A stretch of DNA of 64,000 nucleotides from CAWCDJ01 sp963794265 (GTDB taxonomy: Bacteria; Acidobacteriota; Terriglobia; Bryobacterales; Bryobacteraceae), in contig CAWCDJ010000005.1 in assembly GCA_963794265.1 (NCBI GenBank), positions 62,001 to 126,000 on the forward strand. The letters are read 5' to 3'. A program made the translations under genes and the position numbers. Below, one piece after another: positions 1 to 7,198 of this stretch (the first letter of the stretch is position 1; every line of letters starts with the position of its first letter). Under the pieces are notes generated by a model that saw only the letters and a program-made list of their open reading frames with translations, had not been told where the DNA came from and ran no database searches.

Positions 1-2
1 CC

Positions 3-1061
3 TCTCTGGGTGGGGCCCGCAAGATCGCGGGCGAAGTACAAGCCCGCCCGAATGACCTCTGTCCGTGCGGCAGCGGCAAGAGGTATAAGAACTGCCACGG
101 AGAACTCCACGCCGGTTCGCCGGCGACAGGCTCAGGTCGTAAGTTCATGGTTGCATCGGGCGCATTTGCGGTCATGTGCATTATCGCTTTTGTATTTGTC
201 CAGGCAACTTACTTTTTTCCCGGCGACCTGACTATGTATCTAAAGTGCGCCCGGATGGTGAACGCCGATCACGACCCGACCTTCCCGATGTACCTGGCTG
301 GAGAGGTGAAGTACCATTTCCCGAGTTATTTCCTGCTGGCTTACCTGCTGAAACAACCGCTCGCGCAGATCATTCTGACCGCGATTGGATTAGTCGCTCT
401 GGTACGGAGAAAGTCCCTCCCTCTGCTTGGAAAGCTTTTTATTCTGCTGCCGCCCGCAGTGTTCTTCGCGGCTGTCTCGGTGATGGCCGATGATCTTGGC
501 ATTCGGTATATCCTCCCGACTCTGCCGTTTCTGCACCTGTTAGCCGGTTTGGGCATCGCCACCCTTCTCGCGGTCCCGCACCCCTTCCGGTGGGCCCCAT
601 ATGTTGCGGCAGGGCTTTGCTGCTGGGCGGTCCTGGCCGCCGCGGGAATCTATCCGGACCACATTTCCTACTTCAACGAATCCGCCTGTTTGCTGACCCA
701 ACCAGGCCGTATCGGCCTGGACGGAGGGACCCGGTGCGGCACATCGTGGCTCGACGACAGTAACGTGGATTGGGGGCAAGGGCTCAAGCAATTGAAGGCC
801 TGGCTCGACCGCAACGCCAGGGGCCGCCAACTGAAACTGGCAATCACGGCCGGCTTTCCGCCTGAGGCGTACGGTATCCAATGCCGGCATCTGGATCCAA
901 CCGTTTTGATGCGCGAACCGGAGCCCGGGCTATACGCGGTAAGCGCGCACCTGGTCGCGCTCATTCCCGCCCTCAACGGCGCCAGCACCTGGCTGGAGCG
1001 CGTGCAGCCCAAGGCGATCATCGGTCACGCCATTTACATCTACGAGATTCCGGCGCATTAA
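3..1061 (+). CDS. GT-C/GT39-like membrane glycosyltransferase, C-terminal part with in-frame SEC-C motif (5' end outside window)
   Basis: The frame is open from the left edge (position 3) to the stop at 1059-1061, so the start lies outside the window. Codons 51-98 encode a SEC-C type zinc motif, CPCGSGKRYKNCH (C-x-C-x8-C-H). About 18 codons later hydrophobic segments begin, and the rest looks like the C-terminal half of GT39-like polytopic glycosyltransferases: alternating membrane helices, LGIRYILPTLPF, and a soluble tail with YPDHISYFNES and DDSNVDWGQGLKQLK. Such enzymes use polyprenyl-phosphate sugars at the periplasmic face of the membrane. The catalytic N-terminal half cannot be seen. 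SEC-C normally sits at the end of SecA or TPR proteins, so its place before this membrane region is unusual. An internal ATG at 147 could be a secondary start. Family call moderate; the exact sugar is unknown. Confidence 0.65.
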   Translation, partial: SLGGARKIAGEVQARPNDLCPCGSGKRYKNCHGELHAGSPATGSGRKFMVASGAFAVMCIIAFVFVQATYFFPGDLTMYLKCARMVNADHDPTFPMYLAGEVKYHFPSYFLLAYLLKQPLAQIILTAIGLVALVRRKSLPLLGKLFILLPPAVFFAAVSVMADDLGIRYILPTLPFLHLLAGLGIATLLAVPHPFRWAPYVAAGLCCWAVLAAAGIYPDHISYFNESACLLTQPGRIGLDGGTRCGTSWLDDSNVDWGQGLKQLKAWLDRNARGRQLKLAITAGFPPEAYGIQCRHLDPTVLMREPEPGLYAVSAHLVALIPALNGASTWLERVQPKAIIGHAIYIYEIPAH

Positions 1062-1214
1062 GCGGTACCGGGCCCGGAACCTGCGGGCGGCGCCGGGCGA
1101 GTTGCCGTCGAACTCCGAAATGTCTCGCAAAAACCGGAGCCTCCCGGTCCCCGGGATTAAGGTACAATAGCTGGTTTATTAATCAGATCCGTTTCTCCGA
1201 AAAAGGAGGCACCA

Positions 1215-2399
1215 GTGAACTCATCCTCTCGCCGCAGTTTCCTCGGAACCAGTCTTGCGCTTCCTGCACTGGCTTCAGTGCCCGCCGAAGACGCCTCGCC
1301 TGCTCAGTCGAGCGCCGCACAGGGGCGTGGCCTGCCGCCGTCGCCGAAGCTCACTTACGCGACTTTGGGGAAGACAGGCGTCCGGGTCACGCGCGTTTCG
1401 TTCGGCTGCATGACTACCTCCGACCAGAGCGTCATCGAGCGCGCCGCCGATATGGGCATCGCGTATTTCGACACGGCCCGCGTCTACCAGGGCGGCAACA
1501 ACGAGCGCATGGTCGGCGCCGCGCTGAAGAAGGTTCGCGACAAGGTCCACATCGGCAGCAAAACGACGGCCAGGGATGGAAAGCAGGCCATGGCGGATCT
1601 GGAAACCAGCCTGCGGGAACTCCAGACCGACCACCTCGACATCTGGTACCTGCACAGCCGCAGCACGCCGGACACCGTCACTGACGAGTTGCTCCAGGCG
1701 CAGCAAACCGCGAAGCGCGACGGAAAAATCCGCTTCGCGGGCGTGAGTTTTCACGGCGGACACGGCGAGATGATTCCGGCCATGCTCAAGCTGAATCATT
1801 TCGATGTGTTTCTGATGAGCTACAACTACACCATGGATCCGAGCGTCGAGCCGCTGATCGAAATGGCGCGCAAGGCCAACGTGGGTGTGGTCGCCATGAA
1901 GGCCCTGGCCGGCGGTGTGCGGCCTACCGTGCGGTCCTATAAAGTGGATCCGGAGAAACTCAACCGGCTGACTCGCGAAGGAGCTCCGGTGGCGGCGCTG
2001 AAGTGGGTTCTGAAAAACCCCCACGTCGATACCATCATCCCGAGCATTGTCGACACCGACCAACTGGAGCAAAACATCTCCGCGATGAACTCGCCGTTCG
2101 CCGCCCACGACGCGCAGTTGCTGTCCGCGCGCCTGGAAGAGATCCGGCCGCTCTATTGCCGGATGTGCGGCCACTGCGAAGGCAAGTGCCCCAAAGGCCT
2201 GCCCGTCGCGGACATGCTGCGGTTCCTCATGTACGCCGAAGGATACGGTCAGTTCGGGTTGGGCCGCGAGCAGTTCCAGATGCTGCCGGCCGAAGTGACT
2301 TCGGTCCGCTGCAGCGATTGCGCGGAGTGCGCCTTCGAGTGCCCGAACGGAGTCCAGGTGGCCGCCAGGCTGAGCCGCGCTCAGGAACTGTTCGCATAG
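1215..2399 (+). CDS. Tat-exported aldo/keto reductase with two C-terminal [4Fe-4S] motifs
   Basis: The 394-residue protein starts at GTG 1215, six bases after a strong AAAAGGAGG ribosome site at 1201-1209. The N-terminus carries a twin-arginine signal (SRRSFLG followed by a short hydrophobic stretch), so a folded, cofactor-loaded protein is probably exported. The AKR barrel follows, with the expected Asp (YFDTA), Tyr (ARVYQG), Lys (IGSKT) and His (YLHS) active-site positions. The C-terminus has two ferredoxin-type motifs, CRMCGHCEGKCP and CSDCAECAFECP, each C-x2-C-x2-C-x3-C-P. Fe-S aldo/keto reductases of this kind are common in Acidobacteria and Planctomycetes; substrates are mostly unknown. 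A TACAAT hexamer at 1163-1168 could be a -10 element. Redox activity is inferred from the family. Confidence 0.85.
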   Translation: MNSSSRRSFLGTSLALPALASVPAEDASPAQSSAAQGRGLPPSPKLTYATLGKTGVRVTRVSFGCMTTSDQSVIERAADMGIAYFDTARVYQGGNNERMVGAALKKVRDKVHIGSKTTARDGKQAMADLETSLRELQTDHLDIWYLHSRSTPDTVTDELLQAQQTAKRDGKIRFAGVSFHGGHGEMIPAMLKLNHFDVFLMSYNYTMDPSVEPLIEMARKANVGVVAMKALAGGVRPTVRSYKVDPEKLNRLTREGAPVAALKWVLKNPHVDTIIPSIVDTDQLEQNISAMNSPFAAHDAQLLSARLEEIRPLYCRMCGHCEGKCPKGLPVADMLRFLMYAEGYGQFGLGREQFQMLPAEVTSVRCSDCAECAFECPNGVQVAARLSRAQELFA

Positions 2400-2452
2400 C
2401 ACCGGAGAGATTGCAGCGGGGGAGGAGGCGCCACCGGTAAGCCGCGATTCGT

Positions 2453-4378
2453 CTACTGTTTCACCATGACCACCGCCGCCTGCTGATATCCCGCAATCTT
2501 GCTGAAGAATTCGCGCAGCCGGGTATATTCGGCCGCCGGCGCCGAAACGTCCGACTCTTCCAGGGACTGCTCGAATATCAGAGATCCAGGAGACTGCCGG
2601 TATTCCGCCTTGTAGAAACCATAGGGGCTCTTCAGTTCGATGGAGTCGGGCACTTCATCCACTTTGAATCCCTCCGGCAGACGGATGGTGATTCTGTCGA
2701 TACGCGCGGAAGCCCGCAGTTCTATGGGCAATTGCCGCTCCCTGGCGGGCAAAGAGTATCGCGTGCCCGGCACAATCGATCCGGGCTTGAAGAGCAGGAG
2801 CTTTCCCTGGATCTGCCCGAACTGCTTCGCCTCGAAATTCGCCTTCACGTCGAATCGATGGTCCGCGGGCCGGTCCGACGAATCCAACGCGGCAAGCGTG
2901 ACACCGCCGATGCGCTGCGCCAACCCAGCTTCGAATGCGCGGCGCACCGCATCCTTCTCGGATTCAGCGGCCGTGGCGCGCATAGAGGCCGCGGGCTGTC
3001 CATAGTAATGACGCTCCATCGCCGCCGTCAATGCGCCGGTTGCGTCCAGCCGCGCTTCCACCTCGGACTCCACGCGATTGGCCCGGGCCTCTACTTTCGG
3101 GATCCGCACCAGTTCTCCTCGGGCACCCGCCAACACCAGCATGTAACTGCCCTGCTCGTATTCCGGCAGCTCGCCCGGTTCGGTGTAGGGGTCGGTCGGG
3201 TCGAAGAACAACAGGCGGCCAAGGCGCGGATATTCGGCCGCGGCGGGCAGGTCGATTTCCTTAGCAACGCGAATCGCGACGATGGCATGGTTAAACTGCG
3301 CCGGTGACGGCCAGTCCGGATGCAGGTGCCGCGCATCTCCGGAGTACGCCAATGCGACGTACGATTCGATGCCGGCCGCCTCCAGCAGGGCTTTCGTGAG
3401 GGCCGCCTTGTCCTTGCAATCGCCGTAGTTGCGCGCGAGTACCTGCCCGGCAGGGTGCGGCGTATATCCGCCTCCCCTCGATACGTTGATCTGCACGGAA
3501 ACGTAATTCACTTTCTGAACAAAAGTCGCGATCGCACGGATGCGGTCCAAGGTGGACCCGATTCCGGCCAACTCGCCGGCTTTGCCGCGAACCGCATCCG
3601 AGGGCGCCGCGGCCGGCTGCACGAACCCCGAGACCCACTCCGACACCGCCGCCCAGTCTTTCAACGGAGGCGCCGCTGTGCCCGACGGGTAAAACGTCAC
3701 GCCCAGGTGCGCGGTCAGCCGGCTCAGCGGGGGCGCGTACTCCTCACGCTCCACCCACGGCAGGTTGCGCAGTTCCCAGGTATACAAGCCTCCGGCTACG
3801 GACGGCTGAACGTGCGGGTGGTTCAGCATCGTGTCTTTTACTTCCCATCCGGTCGGCAGCGAAAGCGCAAAACGCGAAACCAGAACGGGCATCTCCTCCT
3901 GGAACGTGTACAGATATTGCGTAAAGGAAGTCTTTTCTTCTTCGACGATCTCGAAAGCAAAAAGCGAACCGGCGGGCGCATTCGGACAATCGAGAACCTT
4001 GGCTCTTGCCTCGTCATAGGTCTGACCTTGCCCGGCCAGCGAAATGTCGATCACTTGCTGCGGTTTGAAGGCCTGCGCGGCGCCGCCGGGTTGCAACAGC
4101 CAGCCGTGAAAATCGCGAATGCGGCCGGCCTTGGTATCGTAGCTCCGCCCAGCCTGGAGCGTATCCCGGCTCGCCTGTAAGAGGCGGATGGCGCCGCGTT
4201 CCCGTATCGTCCAATGTCCTTCGGCGCCCACCGTCAACTGCTCTTCGTGCAACAGCACGACACTCGATACTTTCGCGGGGTAGGCCGGAGCCGGCCGCGC
4301 CGCTTCCTCGCGGACCCACTGCGGAACTTCCTGGGCGGCGGCCAGCCCCGCAACCAGGAGCGGCAAAAGGAGTTTCAC
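2453..4378 (-). CDS. Exported DUF3857 / transglutaminase-like protein (catalytic triad intact)
   Basis: The 641-residue protein begins with a signal peptide (MKLLLPLLVAGLAAAQ), followed by a DUF3857 beta domain (about residues 30-250), a transglutaminase-like core (about 270-400) and a beta-rich C-terminal domain. The core keeps the papain-like triad: Cys in NYGDCKDKA, His in FNHAIVAI and Asp in FFDPTDP. A periplasmic cysteine protease or transamidase activity is possible, though substrates of this family are largely unknown. Its ATG overlaps the stop of the upstream minus-strand gene by four bases (ATGA at 4375-4378), so the two are translationally coupled. The upstream gene is a paralogue with the same domain order, so the pair looks like a duplication. 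Confidence 0.8.
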   Translation of the reverse strand: MKLLLPLLVAGLAAAQEVPQWVREEAARPAPAYPAKVSSVVLLHEEQLTVGAEGHWTIRERGAIRLLQASRDTLQAGRSYDTKAGRIRDFHGWLLQPGGAAQAFKPQQVIDISLAGQGQTYDEARAKVLDCPNAPAGSLFAFEIVEEEKTSFTQYLYTFQEEMPVLVSRFALSLPTGWEVKDTMLNHPHVQPSVAGGLYTWELRNLPWVEREEYAPPLSRLTAHLGVTFYPSGTAAPPLKDWAAVSEWVSGFVQPAAAPSDAVRGKAGELAGIGSTLDRIRAIATFVQKVNYVSVQINVSRGGGYTPHPAGQVLARNYGDCKDKAALTKALLEAAGIESYVALAYSGDARHLHPDWPSPAQFNHAIVAIRVAKEIDLPAAAEYPRLGRLLFFDPTDPYTEPGELPEYEQGSYMLVLAGARGELVRIPKVEARANRVESEVEARLDATGALTAAMERHYYGQPAASMRATAAESEKDAVRRAFEAGLAQRIGGVTLAALDSSDRPADHRFDVKANFEAKQFGQIQGKLLLFKPGSIVPGTRYSLPARERQLPIELRASARIDRITIRLPEGFKVDEVPDSIELKSPYGFYKAEYRQSPGSLIFEQSLEESDVSAPAAEYTRLREFFSKIAGYQQAAVVMVKQ

Positions 4379-6408
4379 TTGGATTCCGATGTGGGCGCGG
4401 CCGCGATCAAAGACAGCGTCACGCCGTCCCGGCTATGCACGGCCTCGAATGCCGCCTTGAGCTGCGGGTAAGCCGCCACGGGGCAGCTAATCACGCCCTT
4501 GCGCCCAAACACCAACTCGCGTTCGGCGATCACTTCGCGGCCGGGCTTCAATAACGCCAGCCGTAGCTTGTAGCCCCCGGTTTCGCCGAAGTCCAGGCCT
4601 CCCGGGTTCTCGGCGTTATCCAGTTGGAAGCCCTCGGGTATCTTGATTTGAATCGCGTCCGATTCCCGCCAGGCGTAGGGAAACAACACGTCGTAATGCC
4701 GGGTGGAAGCAGAAAACAACGGCATCTCTCCACGCTGAAAAAACAGCGGCTGGAAAAGGATTCGCTTCCCGGTCCGTTGTGCGTAATTCGGAATTACCAC
4801 GTGATACCGCACCACCAGCGGTTTGCCCGAATCGTCCACGCCATCGAAGGCGCACGCGGAAACCTCCGCCTGTGGAAAGAGTTTCAGGACCTTCGCTTTC
4901 AGATTTTCGGCCAGTTTCGCGGAGTCCTGCCCTTCCATCTCGCCGCGCCGGTCCCCGGCTGTGTGGCCGGTAAAGATCTCCTCGACGTCGCCTTCGAGTC
5001 TTCCCTCCGGCGACAGCGAAAACCTGCCCGTGCGGCGGGAAACGGATGCCTCCGGAGGGGAAAGCCGGGAGAGAATGAATACGGGCTTCTTAGGATCGCT
5101 GACCAGCGCCTGGACGCCTTCCTCCCTCCATCCCACCATCTGCGGCGGCAAGAGGCGTGTGCTGACGTCAAACAAACGCCACTCCCCGTCGATTTTCACG
5201 GCCATGTCCACATTGGGGAGGAAGTACGCGTCGGTCAACGTGGGATCGAATAACACGTCATCGCGATTCGACACCATGACCGGCCGCGCGTCCAGCCCGA
5301 CGCTGGAGCACATGGCGGCGAAGAGAAGGTTAAGCTCACCCGGATCTCCGATTCCGGACTTGAAAACTTCGACGGACGTACGGAGGCGGTCCTTGGGCAT
5401 CTGCTTCAGAATGGCCAATCTCTCGGACGCCGATACGCCACGGTCGTAAAGGCCGCGCACTTTCGAGCGCACGTACGAAATCAGCCCCAGAGCCTTGGCC
5501 TCGTCGTTCGACGCGCCCGCCACCGCCGTTTCCGCCGCGGCTTTGATCTCGCCGTTCTGGCGCAGGGCACCTTTCAGAACGCCGTACGAGTGCTTCCCTA
5601 CCTCTGTCCAATACTTGTCCGGATCGCGTTTCGAATCCTCGTGATAATAAGCGAGTACCCAGGCACGCACATCGCCTTCGCCCGGCATCATCGGCTCCTC
5701 GCGGAATGCAGGCACATTTTCGAGGGTGATCGAGTTGTAGCCGTCGTTCTCCAGCTTGGGTGAGCTCGGCTTACAGTTAAAGGTCCGCATGGACATCTGA
5801 TATCCATTCGACTTCTCCGATGGCAGCGGCTTGAGGAAATAGGTTACCCGCCGAACCGGATACTCGCGCTGCATCTGGAGCCGGATGTACATCATCGGCG
5901 CATTGAACTGCACTTCTTTCCAGCGGTACTCGACAATCGCGCCGGGCTCCACGCCGGGCATGGCAAACGATTTCACTTTTCGCTTCCGCCTCCCGGCCCG
6001 AACCACGTCGCGCTCATACACGGCATCCTTCTTCAGTTCGACCACCGTGCCGTCGGGCTTGATGGTGCGGCCGAAGACGTAGGGGATAGAGGTACGCCCC
6101 TCGAACGGAATATCGATGGTCGCCGCCTCCGCCTTGCCTTTCTCGTTGAAGATTTTGAGCCTGATGTAGTGGTAGAGCACGCGCTGGATATCCTGGTTGC
6201 CCGGGAATTCGTCCATCACGTGAACCCGCCAGAAAAGCGCCTCCACACCGGCATCCTTTTCCACCGCCGGGTTCTTCATCTGAAGCTCTTCGTCTGTAAT
6301 AGGTAGCCAACTGGCATCCACCACCGGGGTCTGAGCGGAAGCAGGAAAGCAGGAGAGGGCGATTAGTACAACCGGTATTATCAGACCTCTTGGTATGTTA
6401 CGCGACAT
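4375..6408 (-). CDS. Exported DUF3857 protein with degenerate transglutaminase core
   Basis: I chose ATG 6408 because it gives a proper signal peptide (MSRNIPRGLIIPVVLIALSC...ASAQ); an upstream in-frame start at 6444 would only add 12 residues. Domain order matches the downstream neighbour: DUF3857, transglutaminase-like core, C-terminal beta domain. The core is altered at the active site. Where the paralogue has GDCKDKA, this one reads GDPGELNLLF, so the nucleophilic Cys is gone, and the His position reads LPNVDMAV. Only the Asp region (LFDVST) resembles the original. It is probably catalytically inactive and may be a binding partner of the intact enzyme encoded right after it through an ATGA overlap. 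No ribosome site is visible; a -10-like TACAAT sits directly before the start. Confidence 0.75.
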   Translation of the reverse strand: MSRNIPRGLIIPVVLIALSCFPASAQTPVVDASWLPITDEELQMKNPAVEKDAGVEALFWRVHVMDEFPGNQDIQRVLYHYIRLKIFNEKGKAEAATIDIPFEGRTSIPYVFGRTIKPDGTVVELKKDAVYERDVVRAGRRKRKVKSFAMPGVEPGAIVEYRWKEVQFNAPMMYIRLQMQREYPVRRVTYFLKPLPSEKSNGYQMSMRTFNCKPSSPKLENDGYNSITLENVPAFREEPMMPGEGDVRAWVLAYYHEDSKRDPDKYWTEVGKHSYGVLKGALRQNGEIKAAAETAVAGASNDEAKALGLISYVRSKVRGLYDRGVSASERLAILKQMPKDRLRTSVEVFKSGIGDPGELNLLFAAMCSSVGLDARPVMVSNRDDVLFDPTLTDAYFLPNVDMAVKIDGEWRLFDVSTRLLPPQMVGWREEGVQALVSDPKKPVFILSRLSPPEASVSRRTGRFSLSPEGRLEGDVEEIFTGHTAGDRRGEMEGQDSAKLAENLKAKVLKLFPQAEVSACAFDGVDDSGKPLVVRYHVVIPNYAQRTGKRILFQPLFFQRGEMPLFSASTRHYDVLFPYAWRESDAIQIKIPEGFQLDNAENPGGLDFGETGGYKLRLALLKPGREVIAERELVFGRKGVISCPVAAYPQLKAAFEAVHSRDGVTLSLIAAAPTSESK

Positions 6409-6414
6409 TCGCGA

Positions 6415-6420
6415 ATTGTA
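6415..6420 (-). promoter_or_regulatory. Candidate -10 element for a leaderless DUF3857 operon
   Basis: On the minus strand TACAAT is followed by only six bases (TCGCGA) and then the ATG at 6408. Transcription starting about seven bases after a -10 hexamer would begin at the start codon, giving a leaderless mRNA, which fits the absence of a Shine-Dalgarno sequence. The -35 is weak: TTGCGT lies only 14 bases upstream, and TGGTTG is at the standard 17. Confidence 0.35.
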
Positions 6421-6543
6421 GCGCAAATTCCCAAACGCAACCACGGTTGATTCTCTTAGTGACTGCCTGCTTTACACGCAGCCCGAGCGGTGGAGCAGAC
6501 CGAGTCGTTCTATCCGAAGTGATACGTGCCGGCAACTCCCTTT

Positions 6544-6945
6544 CTAAGGCCAACGGGCATAGAATGGCACGTCGATTGAAGTAATGAACGCTACAGCATC
6601 CGTTTGGCCTGTGTAGGGACTGTACAGGCGCATGGGCTCGAAGCGCCATCGCGCCAACGCGGCGCGGGCGTAGGGCAGCAACTGTATTGGCCCGCTGACG
6701 TAGGTGACTTCAGAGGCTTCGCCGTTTTGAAGGACCGTGCATCGGAGGCGGACTACTTGAAATCCCAAGTGACGTAGATCTGCCGGATAGTGTGGCTTTT
6801 CCATATAGAGGATCCGGCCGCCGCTTGTCAAATTTCCTGCGAAGATGGGCTTCCCCGGAGGCTTGGGCTGACGCAGGTCGAGAGGTTCTTTCTGATTGCA
6901 TGAAATCGACAGACCAGGCAGGACTGCCAGTGCAATCCATCGCAT
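6544..6945 (-). CDS. Small exported/lipoprotein with TonB C-terminal-like domain
   Basis: I chose ATG 6945 because it starts a signal sequence ending at a Cys (MRWIALAVLPGLSISC), a possible lipobox; longer frames upstream are compositionally unlike a real gene. The 133-residue product has the hallmarks of the TonB C-terminal fold: YPADLRHLGFQ, then VRLRCTVLQNGEASEV, then a helix (YARAALARWRFEPM) and a closing strand. Such small stand-alone TonB-C proteins are frequent in Acidobacteria and often lack the long TonB membrane anchor. A role in transducing energy to an outer-membrane receptor is unproven here. It is divergent from the secretin gene, with about 250 bp between them. Confidence 0.6.
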   Translation of the reverse strand: MRWIALAVLPGLSISCNQKEPLDLRQPKPPGKPIFAGNLTSGGRILYMEKPHYPADLRHLGFQVVRLRCTVLQNGEASEVTYVSGPIQLLPYARAALARWRFEPMRLYSPYTGQTDAVAFITSIDVPFYARWP

Positions 6946-7198
6946 GAACCATTCGACACCAGCCGCATTGGTTGGGATGCAAAGGCTCGCGCGTGGCTTA
7001 CAGCCGCATTCGGGAACTGGCCGCCTTCGCGGAGAGGGACCGGCCGATGGAACAGGAGTTGGCCGCGGTGGCTGCCGGCATATTGGGCGGCCGGTTCGCT
7101 TAGCCCCTGGGGCGTTCGGGCCGGCGAACCGGCCGCGGAGCATTTCGGCCCATTGTGGCCGATTGCACGGTTTCACACCCTGGAACGTCACCTCTATT

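Noticed and set aside
1275..2402. Open frame opposite the aldo/keto reductase
   Set aside because: Antisense shadow of a well-supported gene with a strong ribosome site.
6896..7198. Upstream extension of the secretin frame
   Set aside because: The sequence before 7199 lacks any signal peptide-like or conserved content and partly overlaps the divergent TonB-C gene; the signal peptide begins at 7199.
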